From positions 13,379,501 through 13,443,500 of the forward strand of contig NC_088323.1 in assembly GCF_910592395.1 (NCBI RefSeq): DNA of 64,000 nucleotides, read 5' to 3'. The position numbers and the translations under genes are program-made. Shown here piece after piece: positions 31,301 to 43,698 of this stretch (position 1 is its first letter; the number at the start of each line of letters is the position of its first letter). Source of the DNA: Lineus longissimus (taxonomy: Eukaryota; Nemertea; Pilidiophora; Heteronemertea; Lineidae). A model generated the notes under the pieces. It was given only the letters and a program-made list of their open reading frames with translations, made no database searches and had not been told where the DNA came from.

Positions 31301-34300
31301 CAGACGCGAGTCTGTCTGCTTGTGGCAGTCTCACATCTCTCACTGTGTTAGTAAGACAGTTGAGGTGCCAGACCCGAGTCTGTCTGCTTTTGGCAGTCTC
31401 ACATCACTCACTGTGTTAGTAAGAGAGTTGAGGTGCCAGACCCGAGTATGTCTGCTTGTGGCAGTCTCACATCACTCACTGTGTTAGTAAGACAGTTGAG
31501 GTGCCAGACCCGAGTCTGTCTGCTTGTGACAGTCTCAAATCTCTCACTGTGTTAGTAAGACAGTTGAGGTGCCAGACCCGAGTCTGTCTGCTTGTGACAG
31601 TCTCACATCTCTCACTGTGTTAGTAAGACAGTTGAGGTGCCAGAGCCGAGTCTGTCTGCTTGTGGCAGTCTCACATCACTCACTGTGTTAGTAAGACAGT
31701 TGAGGTGCCAGACCCGAGTCTGTCTGCTTGTGGCAGTCTCACATCTCTCACTGTGTTAGTAAGATAGTTGAGGTGCCAGACCCGAGTCTGTCTGCTTGTG
31801 GCAGTCTCACATCTCTCACTGTGTTAGTAAGACAGTTGAGGTACCAGACCCGAGTCTGTCCGCTTGTGGCAGTCTCACATTTCGCACTGTGTTAGTAAGA
31901 CAGTTGAGGTGCCAGACGCGAGTCTGTCTGCTTGTGGCAGTCTCACATCTCTCACTGTGTTAGTAAGACAGTTGAGGTGCCAGACCCGAGTCTGTCTGCT
32001 TGTGGCAGTCTCACATCATTCGCTGTGTTAGTAAGACAGTTAAGGTGCCAGACCCGAGTCTGTCTGCTTGTGGCAGTCTCGCATCTCTCACTGTGTTATT
32101 TAGACAGTTGAGGTGCCAGAGACGAGTCTGTCTGCTTGTGGCAGTCTCCCATCTCTCTCTGTGTTATTTAGACAGTTGAGGTGCCAGACCCGAGTCTGTC
32201 TGCTTGTTGCAGTCTCACATCTCTCACTGTGTTAGTAAGACAGTTGAGGTGCCAGACCCGAGTCTGTCTGCTTGTGGCAGTCTCACATCTCTCACTGTGT
32301 TATTAAGACAATTGAGGTGCCAGACCCGAGTCTGTCTGCTTGTGGCAGTCTCACATCACTCACTGTGTTATTTAGACAGTTGAGGTGCCAGAGCCGAGTC
32401 TGTCTGCTTGTGGCAGTCTCACATCTCTCACTGTGTTAGTAAGACAGTTGAGGTGCCAGACCCGAGTCTGTCTGCTTGTGGCAGTCTCACATCTCTCACT
32501 GTGTTAGTAAGACAGTTGAGGTGCCAGACCCGAGTCTGTCTGCTTGTGGCAGTCTCACATCTCTCACTGTGTTAGTAAGACAGTTGAGGTACCAGACCCG
32601 AGTCTGTCTGCTGGTGGCAGTCTCACATCTCTCACTGTGTTAGTAAGACATTTGAGGTACCAGACCCGAGTCTGTCTGCTTGTGACTGTCTCACATCTCT
32701 CACTGTGTTAGTAAGACATTTGAGGTACCAGACCCGAGTCTGTCTGCTTGTGACTGTCTCACATCACTCACTGTGTTAGTAAGACAGTTGAGGTGCAAGA
32801 CCCGAGTCTGTCTGCTTTTGGCAGTCTCACATCTCTCACTGTGTTAGTAAGACAGTTGAGGTGCCAGACCCGAGTCTGTCTGCTTTTGGCAGTCTCACAT
32901 CTCTCACTCTGTTAGTAAGAAAGTTGAGGTGCCAGACCCGAGTCTGTCTGCTTGTGGCAGTCTCACATCTCTCACTGTGTTTGTAAGACAGTTGAGGTGC
33001 CAGACCCGAGTCTGTCTACTTGTGGCAGTCTCACATCTCTCACTGTGTTAGTAAGACAGTTGAGGTGCCAGACCCGAGTCTGTCTGCTTGTGACAGTCTC
33101 ACATCTCTCACTGTGTTATTAAGACAGTTGAGGTGCCAGACCCGAGTCTGTCTGCTTGTGGCAGTCTCACATCTCTCACTGTGTTAGTAAGACAGTTGAG
33201 GTGCAAGACCCGAGTCTGTCTACTTGTGGCAGTCTCACATCATTCACTGTGTTAGTAAGACAGTTGAGGTGCCAGACCCGAGTCTGTCCGCTTGTGGCAG
33301 TCTCACATTTCGCACTGTGTTAGTAAGACAGTTGAGGTGCCAGACGCGAGTCTGTCTGCTTGTGGCAGTCTCACATCTCTCACTGTGTAAGTAAGACAGT
33401 TGAGGTACCAGACCCGAGTCTGTCTTCTTTTGGCAGTCTCACATCTCTCACTGTGTTAGTAAGACAGTTGAGGTGCCAGACCCGAGTCTGTCTGCTTGTG
33501 GCAGTCTCACATGTCTCACTGTGTTAGTAAGACAGTTGAGGTGCCAGACGCGAGTCTGTCTGCTTGTGGCAGTCTCACATCTCTCACTGTGTAAGTAAGA
33601 CAGTTGAGGTACCAGACCCGAGTCTGTCCGCTTGTGGCAGTCTCACATCTCTCACTGTGTTATTAAGACAGTTGAGGTGCCAGACGCGAGTCTGTCTGCT
33701 TGTGGCAGTCTCACATCACTCACTGTGTAAGTAAGACAGTTGAGGTGCCAGACCCGAATCTGTCTGCTTGTGGCAGTCTCACATCTCTCACTGTGTTAGT
33801 AAGACAGTTGAGGTGCCAGACCCGAGTCTGTCTGCTTGTGGCAGTCTCACATCTCTCACTGTGTTAGTAAGACAGTTGAGGTGCCAGACCCGAGTCTGTC
33901 TGCTTGTGGCAGCCTCACATCTCTCACTGTGTTAGTTAGACAGTTGAGGTGCCAGACCCGAGCCTGTCTGCTTGTGGTAGTCTCACATCTCTCACTGTGT
34001 TAGTAAGACATTTGAGGTACCGGACCCGAGTCTGTCTGCTTGTGACTGTCTCACATCACTCACTGTGTTAGTAAGACAGTTGAGGTGCCAGACCCGAGTC
34101 TGTCTGCTTTTGGCAGTCTCACATCTCTCACTGTGTTAGTAAGAAAGTTGAGGTGCCAGACCCGAGTCTGTCTGCTTATGGCTGTCTCACATCACTCACT
34201 GTGTTAGTAAGACAGTTGAGGTGCCAGACCCGAGTCTGTCTGCTTGTGACAGTCTCACATCACTCACTGTGTTAGCAAGACAATTGAGGTGTCAGACCCG

Positions 34301-37300
34301 AGTCTGTCTGCTTTTGGCAGTCTCACATCTCTCACTGTGTTAGCAAGACAATTGAGGTGCCACACCCGAGTCTGTCTGCTTGTGGCAGTCTCACATCTCT
34401 CACTGTGTTAGTAAGACAGTTGAGGTGCCAGACCCGAGTCTGTCTGCTTTTGGCAGTCTCACATCTCTCACTGTGTTAGCAAGACAATTGAGGTGCCACA
34501 CCCGAGTCTGTCTGCTTGTGGCAGTCTCACATCTCTCACTGTGTTAGTAAGACAGTTGAGGTGCCAGACCCGAGTCTGTCTGCTTGTGGCAGTCTCACAT
34601 CTGTCACTGTGTTAGTAAGACAGTTGAGGTGCCAGACCCGAGTCTGTCTGCTTTTGGCAGTCTCACATCACTCACTGTGTTAGTAAGAAAGTTGAGGTGC
34701 CAGACGCGAGTCTGTCTGCTTGTGGCAGTCTCACATCTCTCACTGTGTTAGTAAGACAGTTGAGGTGCCAGACCCGAGTCTGTCTGCTTTTGGCAGTCTC
34801 ACATCACTCACTGTGTTAGTAAGAGAGTTGAGGAGCCAGACCCGAGTATGTCTGCTTGTGGCAGTCTCACATCACTCACTGTGTTAGTAAGACAGTTGAG
34901 GTGCCAGACCCGAGTCTGTCTGCTTGTGACAGTCTCACATCTCTCACTGTGTTAGTAAGACAGTTGAGGTGCCAGACCCGAGTCTGTCTGCTTGTGACAG
35001 TCTCACATCTCTCACTGTGTTAGTAAGACAGTTGAGGTGCCAGAGCCGAGTCTGTCTGCTTGTGGCAGTCTCACATCACTCACTGTGTTAGTAAGACAGT
35101 TGAGGTGCCAGACCCGAGTCTGTCTGCTTGTGGCAGTCTCACATCTCTCACTGTGTTAGTAAGATAGTTGAGGTGCCAGACCCGAGTCTGTCTGCTTGTG
35201 GCAGTCTCACATCTCTCACTGTGTTAGTAAGACAGTTGAGGTACCAGACCCGAGTCTGTCCGCTTGTGGCAGTCTCACATTTCGCACTGTGTTAGTAAGA
35301 CAGTTGAGGTGCCAGACGCGAGTGTCTCTGCTTGTGGCAGTCTCACATCTCTCACTGTGTTAGTAAGACAGTTGAGGTGCCAGACCCGAGTCTGTCTGCT
35401 TGTGGCAGTCTCACATCATTCGCTGTGTTAGTAAGACAGTTAAGGTGCCAGACCCGAGTCTGTCTGCTTGTGGCAGTCTCGCATCTCTCACTGTGTTATT
35501 TAGACAGTTGAGGTGCCAGAGCCGAGTCTGTCTGCTTGTGGCAGTCTCCCATCTCTCTCTGTGTTATTTAGACAGTTGAGGTGCCAGACCCGAGTCTGTC
35601 TGCTTCTTGCAGTCTCACATCTCTCACTGTGTTAGTAAGACAGTTGAGGTGCCAGACCCGAGTCTGTCTGCTTGTGGCAGTCTCACATCTCTCACTGTGT
35701 TATTAAGACAATTGAGGTGCCAGACCCGAGTCTGTCTGCTTGCGGCAGTCTCACATCTCTCACTGTGTTAGCAAGACAATTGAGGTGCCAGACCCGAGTC
35801 TGTCTGCTTGTGGCAGTCTCACATCTCTCACTGTGTTAGTAAGACAGTTGAGGTGCCACACCCGAGTCTGTCTGCTTGTGGCTGTCTCACATCTCTCACT
35901 CTGTTAGTAAGACAATTGAGGTTCCAGACCCGAGTCTGTCTGCTTGTGGCAGTCTCACATCCCTCACTGTGTTGGTAAGACAGTTGAGGTGCCAGACCCG
36001 AGTCTGTCTGCTTGTGGCAGTCTCACATCTCTCACTGTGTTAGTAAGACAGTAGAGGTGCCAGACCCGAGTCTGTCTGCTTGTGGCAGTCTCACATCTCT
36101 CACTGTGTTAGTAAGACAGTAGAGGTGCCAGACCCGAGTCTGTCTGCTTGTGGCAGTCTCACATCTCTCACTGTGTTAGTAAGACAGTTGAGGTGCCAGA
36201 CCCGAGTCTGTCTGCTTGTGGCAGTCTCACATCACTCACTGTGTTAGTAGGACAGTTGAGGTACCTGACCCGAGTCTGTCTGCTTGTGGCAGTCTCACAT
36301 CTCTCACTGTGTTAGTAAGACAGTTGAGGTGCCAGACCCGAGTCTGTCTGCTTGTGGCAGTCTCACATCTCTCACTGTGTTAGTAAGACAGTTGAGGTGC
36401 CAGACCCGAGTCTGTCTGCTTGTGGCAGTCTCACATCTCTCACTGTGTTAGTAAGACAGTAGAGGTGCCAGACCCGAGTCTGTCTGCTTGTGGCAGTCTC
36501 ACATCTCTCACTGTGTTAGTAAGACAGTTGAGGTGCCAGACCCGAGTCTGTCTGTTTGTGGCAGTCTCACATCTCTCACTGTGTTAGTAAGACAGTTGAG
36601 GTGCCAGACCCGAGTCTGTCTGCTTGTGGCAGTCTCATATCTCTCTCTGTGTTAGTAAGACAGTTAAGGTGCCAGACCCGAGTCTGTCTGCTTGTGACAG
36701 TCTCACATCACTCACTGTGTTAGTAAGACAGTTGAGGTGCCAGACCCGAGTCTGTCTGCTTGTGGCAGTCTAACATCTCTCACTGTGTAAGTAAGACAGT
36801 TGAGGTGCCAGACCCGAGTCTGTCTGCTTGTGGCAGTCTCACATCACTCACTGTGTTAGTAAGACAGTTAAGGTGCCAGACCCGAGTCTGTCTGCTTGTG
36901 GCAGTCTCGCATCTCTCACTGTGTTATTTAGACAGTTGAGGTGCCAGAGCCGAGTCTGTCTGCTTGTGGCAGTCTCCCATCTCTCTCTGTGTTAGTAAGA
37001 CAGTTGAGGTGCCACACCCGAGTCTGTCTGCTTGTGGCTGTCTCACATCTCTCACTGTGTTAGTAAGAAAGTTGAGGTGCAAGACCCGAGTCTGTCTGCT
37101 TGTGACAGTCTCACATCACTCACTGTGTTGGTAAGACAGTTGAGGTGCCAGACCCGAGTCTGTCTGCTTGTGGCAGTCTCACATCTCTCACTTTGTTAGT
37201 AAGACAGTAGAGGTGCCAGACCCGAGTCTGTCTGCTTGTGGCAGTCTCACATCTCTCACTGTGTTAGTAAGACAATTGAGGTTCCAGACCCGAGTCTGTC

Positions 37301-37666
37301 TGCTTGTGGCAGTCTCACATCCCTCACTGTGTTGGTAAGACAGTTGAGGTGCCAGACCCGAGTCTGTCTGCTTGTGGCAGTCTCACATCTCTCACTCTGT
37401 TAGTAAGACAGTAGAGGTGCCAGACCCGAGTCTGTCTGCTTGTGGCTGTCCCACATCTCTCACTGTATTAGTAAGACAGTTGAGGTGCCACACCCGAGTC
37501 TGTCTGCTTGTGGCAGTCTCGCATCTCTCACTGTATTAGTAAGACAGTTAAGGTGCCAGACCCGAGTCTGTCTGCTTGTGGCAGTCTCGTATCTCTCACT
37601 GTGTTAGTAAGACAGTTGAGGTGCCAGACCCGAGTCTGTCTGCTTGTGGCTGTCCCACATCTCTCA
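28333..37666 (+). repeat. 68-bp satellite array, main block
   Basis: About 137 further units of the same 68-bp satellite fill 9.3 kb without other sequence. Most variation is at a few sites (for example GCTTGTGG/GCTTTTGG/GCTTGTGA, ATCTCTCAC/ATCACTCAC, GTTAGTAAG/GTTAGCAAG). Variant patterns recur with offsets of 49-50 units, showing higher-order duplication. Open frames reported across it are chance products. One CpG occurs in most units (CCCGAG). Confidence 0.97.
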
Positions 37667-39500
37667 TATTGTGGGCAAGACGGCGAAGGTGCCAGGCCCG
37701 AATCAGTCTAGTTGTCGCTGTATCATCTCTATCACTGGGATGACAACACGGTGAAGGTGCTAGGCCCGAGGCTGTGGCTGTGGCTGACCCGATTCGGTCT
37801 GGTTGTGACTGCCTCACATCTCTCGCTGTGTTAGCAAGACAATGGATGTGCTGTAGGCATAGACCTGATTCAGTCTGGTTGTGACTGTTTCATCTCTCTC
37901 GCTGTGTTAACAAGACAATGGATGTGCTGTTAACATAGACCCGATCTCTCTCACTTGGTTGGCAACACGGTGGAGGTGTCAGGCCCGAGGCTGTGGTTGT
38001 GACTGCCTCATATCTCTCGCTGTGTTAGCAAGACAATGGATGTGCTGTTGGCATAGACCCGATTCGGTTGTGACTGTTTCATCTCTCTCGCCGTGTTGGC
38101 AACACGGCGGAGGTTCCAGACCCGCGTCTGTCTGGTTTAGGCAGTCTCACAACTCTCGCTGTGTTGACAAGACAATGGATGTGCTGTAAGCATAGACCCG
38201 ATTCGGTCTGTTTGTGATTTGTCTAATCACTCTGACCGTGGTGGCAAGTTGGTGGAGGTCCCAGACCCTATTAATCTGGTTGGGCCTGTCTTCCATCGTG
38301 TTGGCAAGGCGGTGGAGGTGCCAAGCCCGAATCAATCTGCTTGTGACTGTCTTGTCTCTCTCACTGGGTTGGTAATCCCGTGGTTGTGCCTGGCCCAAAT
38401 CGGCCTGGTTGTGACTGCATCTCTCACTGTGTTGGTACGACGGCGAAGGTACCAGGCCAGATTTTTGTCTGGTTATGACTGTCTCTTCTCTCTCACAGAG
38501 TTAGTAAAACGGCTGCAGTGCTAGGCCCGAGTCGTAACGTGTTGTGTCTCTATCATATTTCTGGATGTGTTTACATTCAACCATACTGTACTGTGTCCCA
38601 CCCCCTTAAGTAAGTGTAGCGATCGATGGGTACATCCCTGTCTCTTTAGTATTGGGCGAGACAAGTCACAGACGGACACAGTCACATTCTTGAGAGAAGG
38701 ACACAAACATATTCTCGTGGCATTAAATCTTCCTGTATTTTACCTCTCCCTACCCAAACTTGGGTAGGGATCCCTACCCAAGCCACAGACGGTCAGAGGC
38801 TAGTTCTTGAGATAATACACTAAGATATTGTTTGGCATTCAAACTTCTTGTGTTGTACCAAACCCTACCCAAACTTGTGTAGTGGTCCCTACCCAAGGAA
38901 GGGTAGCGATGTGGTTCAGCTCAAGTCTCTGTAGTAGTGGACTAGACATGTCGCAGACGGTGAGAAGCACGTTCTGGGGTTCACGCCAATGCCAATCTTG
39001 TATCTTGTAGCCCTTCGAACAAAGGAATGGTAGGGATGTTTTGCAAAACCGTGGAAGTGCCCGAGTCTATTCGGTCTGGTTGTGACTGACTTGTCTTTCG
39101 AATATGTTGGAGCCCGACCCCAATACGGTCTGATAGTGACTGCCTCATTTCTCTCCCGGTAGAGGTGTCTAGCTCGATTAAGTCTGGTTTTGACTGCTGA
39201 CCGTATTGCCAAGACACTGCAGGTATCTGGCCCGATTCGATTCGGGTGTGACTGCATCATCTCCCAGACCGTTTTGCCAAGACAGTTGAAGTGTTATGCC
39301 CGATTAAGTCTGCTTGTGACTGCTGACCTAATTGCCAATATGGTGGAGGTGACAGGCCCGATTCAGTGTGGCTGTGACTGTTTTGTCTCTCTGACCTTAA
39401 TGCCAAGACGGTGCCAAGTGCCAGGCCCCATTTAGTCTGGTTGTGACTGTCCCATCTCTCTGACCGCGTTGGTCAATGTTCTCGGCCCGATTCGTTCTGA
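37667..39500 (+). repeat. decayed satellite-related repeat zone
   Basis: The regular 68-bp period breaks down after about 37666. Related but diverged units follow, with the recurring blocks GACCCGATTCGGTCTG, GGTTGTGACTG, CATCTCTCTCGCTGTGTT and AAGACAATGGATGTGCTGT, interspersed with non-repeat sequence (38530-39030). This is either an old array edge or the ancestral repeat from which the homogeneous array expanded. Confidence 0.75.
38748..38780. repeat. nested palindromes of CCCTACCCAA
   Basis: CCCTACCCAA, its inverse TTGGGTAGGG, and CCCTACCCA again occur in succession. The block TGGGTAGGGATCCCTACCCA (38761-38780) is a perfect 20-bp palindrome. Diverged copies recur at about 38863-38905. Confidence 0.8.
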
Positions 39501-40962
39501 CTTTGTAAAATGTCAATGTAGAAAGGTACTAGTAAAAATTCAATATCGAAATGATTTATATACCATTAAAATGACTTTAATAAATAATCCATTCCATTCA
39601 CTGAAATATCTTACATCCACTTATTATCTTAGATCCTCATTCGTGAAAACGTCCAGCAACGTTCGGAACAACCGAAATTTCCCGAACGCTTTCCGAAGGG
39701 AGACTATTCAACTCTCAACATCGTAAATTTAACGATGTGAAATTATTTACAGACAACAAAATATTCTATTTTTTCAGAGCTACTCGGGTTTTTTATGTAA
39801 AATGTAGCTTACGGAAATACCCGAATAGTTCCGATCAGAGACATGGCACTCCAACGCCCTCTTTTTTTAAACTAGGGATGAAAGACGAAATTAATCCTTT
39901 TTTAAAGAATTTCGCGGACTACTAGTATTTCATATTGGTTTTTAACTCATGTCGATGAAGCAAAATATACTTCAAACTACAATACCGAGGTTTCGCCATC
40001 CCGTTCCGAGACAACCACACTTATGCGAATGACGTCATCAAATTTCAGCGGGTTTTCTCGATCTTTTAACTTTATTGTGAATGCCTACGCCTAATTCTAT
40101 ACAATTGAAATGCGAAATTTCGTACAACGAAAACGACCATCGTTCCCGGCGTAGCAGTTCTCGGGCGAGATAGCGAAACCTCCCTATTGTAAAGGTGTAA
40201 TCTTCCTCTATGCGTTGAATTAACCATTTCATACTAGAATATTCGCAGTGTTTCCTTTGATACCCAGTATCAGAATGATGTCCACACTCACGCAATCACC
40301 GAAACGTCGACTGGTCATGGGGCGGGCCCGATATTCTGAACGGGTTCCTGCTTAACATATTTGAATCTTCAGGGATATTAGGTACGAGAAACTACCAGTG
40401 CCATCCTTTAAGTATCAGTCGCGCCACCTGCGAAACAGGAAGTGAACTACACACGTATGTGGAGTTTACACCTGATAATATCCATTCGATATCATTTATT
40501 TTAAAGATAAACAGCTTTTAAATGAATTCATACCTGTCGTTAGATTGTAGAAATAGTGACTTTTATGAGTGCAAAACTGACCTTATAGGTCTACGGATAG
40601 AGTATATTGAAATTCAATGTGTTGCTACATTTACAAAGCATACGACTCTATTCCTGGAGAGAATGTCTAAAAATAGATTCTTGTCCAAGAAAATGCCTTT
40701 GTTTCTACAGTCAGTGCCACTCAAACGAAAACGAAAATATCAGCACAAGTACTGCGCAGTATACACAGTATAATTAGTTTTAGTCCGAGTGACACCACGT
40801 TACCATAGAAACCATCACAGTTAGCAAAGAAGGTTCGCGTCTCCCTGAAAGGAGAGTGCATTAGTATACAATCCTGACACAAGAGGTCACTGCGCTGTAC
40901 CAGTTGAAGAAGCAAGGCAAGCGATGAAACCTCTGACTCTGAGTCCGAGTCTCCATAAATTT
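39501..40962. other. intergenic sequence and probable BAMBI 3' untranslated region
   Basis: No coding sequence was recognised. On the minus strand, downstream of the BAMBI stop, a candidate polyadenylation signal (plus-strand TTTATT at about 40495-40500) could end the transcript, giving a 3' UTR of roughly 460 bp. Confidence 0.4.
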
Positions 40963-41459
40963 TTACACAATGGATGTGTCTTTGATAATTGTCTCTGTCT
41001 TCGTTCCGCCCCATATTAATACTGAATCCCTCGTATAAGAACACCCATTTGAGCCATCTTTTGCCTTCTTGTCCGGCATTTTCACAAAAGTTGACACAGG
41101 ACTTTGTTTATGTTTTTCTTTCGCTGTATAATTTTTTTCCGCAACACAGTTCGAGATGCCTTTCAAATGAGAACACTTCTCGTTTTTGTCAAGATAAAAA
41201 TGATCCGTGACGTAAAGCTGCGCTTTCGTCAAGCTTCGATGATTCCTCATTTGCATAAGCCGATGATGACGTTTACTGTCTTGTCTGAGCATGCGCACAG
41301 CGAGTAGCACCAGGAGTATTAGGATGAATCCACCGGCGATCGGCACGGCAATGACAGCCGCTTTAAACCAGAGTTCTTTCTCGGAGGAGTACTCCTCGTG
41401 GTGGATCGGGGTGTCATGGTTGATAAGATGAACCTTGGTTTCGATGTCTTCTTGTATAA
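40963..41459 (-). CDS. BAMBI: BAMBI homologue, exon 3 (transmembrane and cytoplasmic part)
   Basis: The exon starts after a TATCTTTTCAG acceptor (AG at 41461-41460 on the minus strand) with two bases completing a codon. It encodes IQEDIETKVHLINH, then ELWFKAAVIAVPIAGG running into a leucine-rich membrane helix, then the basic juxtamembrane RMLRQDSKRHH and a cytoplasmic tail ending TIIKDTSIV. The ELWFxAAVIAVPIAGG block and RMLR are hallmarks of BAMBI, a pseudoreceptor that resembles type I TGF-beta receptors but lacks the kinase domain and dampens BMP, activin and TGF-beta signalling at the plasma membrane. The absence of a kinase in the tail fits. The gene is known in vertebrates as a BMP-induced feedback inhibitor. 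Confidence 0.9.
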
Positions 41460-42339
41460 CTGAAAAGATAGGACGGGAAAAATACATAAGCAGGGCTACC
41501 AAGAAACTTTTCAGGTTTCTTGAGATTACTCTTAAGTAATTCAACAGTGCTGCCACCGCCCAACAGACTCTGAAAGGCACAAAAATACTCTTACAAGAGG
41601 CATGAAAGTTGGGCTGGGCTAAGGCCCGTGGTCCCTTTCGTCCATAAGATACCGGTAGCACACTATTCATCTTGGGCAGGCGGGAGTGCTGCCACCTTCT
41701 ACGAGATGGCGACACCTAGAAAAACCGCTCACCGCAGAAAAAAACTTCTTCTTCTTGCTTTCAACGTGTTGACAAACACGGCTGTCGGTAGCTCGTTAGT
41801 TAGATAAACTATTTGAGTGACTCCGGTTTAGAAAGACTAACAAAACCGCTTGAGTATCTAGCCGCCTTAATTTAATTGCTACCTGACGCCGCGCGTCTGA
41901 GGCCAACTGAGGCGGAGGTAGCTGCAACATGCGAGGCCGCGCCAGACTAAACTGACTCAGCCATATCAATGTTCTTACTCCACGATATCGATAGTACCGT
42001 ACCATTACATGTACGTTTAACGCTTCAAAACATATATACATAAATATTCTGATTCCAGAGCTTTCAACCAGATTGAACAGGAATTACGAAATACGCACCA
42101 TCCCGGCCATGCGAAAGTTGGGTTGTTATGAGGCACTGTTGCGGTGGCCCCGGGGAATTGATAGTCCCCTAGATATAATGCTAGTTTTAAAAATAAACAG
42201 TTTAATGCTACACAAAAACCGAGATAAGCTTCGGCGACTCGATCAACAGCTAAGCCGCCAAGTGCTACAGTCCCCACCTGATGTTCTTGCCGTTTCGTTC
42301 ACTGATTTATTAAGTCGTTTGATGACTGTTTTAGAATCG

Positions 42340-42545
42340 GGTCCAAGAGGCACGGAAGCACTTTCCTCGTGTCTTCTTCCCCGTAGATGGGCAGGATCCT
42401 CCTTCCCAATCCTCTCCCCCACCCAGTCCCCAACCCGGTATACCTTTCTGCCTCTGGATCCAGCACTGCCACTGATTCTGGCTGGTCCAAGAGGCCCGGG
42501 AGAACTTTCTTCCATGTCTCCTTCCCCGCAGATGCGCAGGAGCCC
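42340..42545 (+). repeat. imperfect duplication, offset 144 bp
   Basis: GGTCCAAGAGGC...TTCTTCCCCGTAGATG at about 42340-42400 recurs at about 42484-42544 with scattered changes. Open frames cross both copies in several frames on both strands, but no domain is recognisable, so coding is unproven. Confidence 0.7.
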
Positions 42546-43126
42546 ACCCGGGAGTCCACCAGACACATGGTCTTGATTCAGCAGCCTGGCACCGCAAAAC
42601 AACCGCTCAGTGACGTCTAGTCTCCGGCAATCTCTGTGTTTCGAAAGTAACTTTGTCGAACAAAGTTGTCAAATCATGGGCAGATTTGCCTTTTTTACTT
42701 TAAACGAGATATCTTTAATACTAACGTTAGGCCTTTTTACACGGTACTGGTTCGAGGAATTCCTCCTGAACCCTGCACCCGAGGCCTGTTCGGTAACAAG
42801 CAAGTTCGTTCGCTTTTACACGAACTGGCATCGATCCAGATCAAGGAGGGTTCGTTGGGTTCACAATATTTAGTGATTATTTCAAGACAGTTTTCACTCC
42901 TACGATGTATTTCTGCTTTAGTGAAAAGTTTACCGTTTGTGTCTTTTCGATGGTCATGCGAAACAATGATGTCGCTAACTCGTAACGTTGTGTTTTTGAA
43001 CCGTTGAGTGTCTTTTAGAGGTCTCCCGTCTTCATACTGTTATAGGACCATGTCATTTCCTTGTAGCCGCTTTTAAATAATGCTTGTTCAAGCGGGATCA
43101 AGTTGACACTAGTATTGGGCAATTCG

Positions 43127-43698
43127 CCTAACAGCAAATTGCAGACCATATCCCTGGTGAAAGTATTTTGTCATGTTGAGAAATTAGGTTTGCACCAGGA
43201 TATAACCAGATAACCTGAATAACCAGCTGAATTAGGTTGTGACAGTAGGTGCATCATAAATACTAGAATTAGCGATGGTTCTGGGACTGCAACAACTCAG
43301 CATATTGATGGTCAGAATCCAGCAGACAACAAGCAAATGTAATCTGAATCTCAACATCTTTCGTATCTTTTGATGAGTTTTCTGGTCGAGTGAGGGAAAC
43401 CAGTTGGCCATCTGATATGGCTGGTGGGGATGAAAGCTCCCAATGTTGGGACGACCAATAATACATTGCGTCTCCACAGTATTTATATTATAATACCTCC
43501 CTCCATGCACACATGGTTCTGCTGCCAATTTTTTCTTCAAATGATCTAGGTGTCAATCATGTACTTGTGGGTACTGGCACCACGTAGGTAACTTCTGATC
43601 TGATCTTAAGTGGCAGGTTTTTGGTGCTTTGTCCTGGTGCCCATTTTTAAGATGACAAAACACTATCACCAGGGATATGGTCTGCAATTGCTGTTAGG
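43127..43698. mobile_element. 572-bp element with about 47-bp inverted ends
   Basis: The left end (43127-43174) begins CCTAACAGCAAATTGCAGAC; the right end (43652-43698) is its reverse complement with only a few differences. This is the structure of a non-autonomous DNA transposon. The target duplication and superfamily are not evident. Confidence 0.8.

Noticed and set aside
26479-37817. Open frames within the satellite, and a CRISPR-like array
   Set aside because: The 68-bp units are contiguous with no variable spacers, the period is not a multiple of three, and stops recur in every frame; this is a eukaryotic satellite.
42073-42602. Pro/Ser-rich frames on both strands (up to 167 residues)
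   Set aside because: They arise from GC-rich sequence with an internal duplication, overlap each other in several frames, and lie in the BAMBI intron without splice or domain support.
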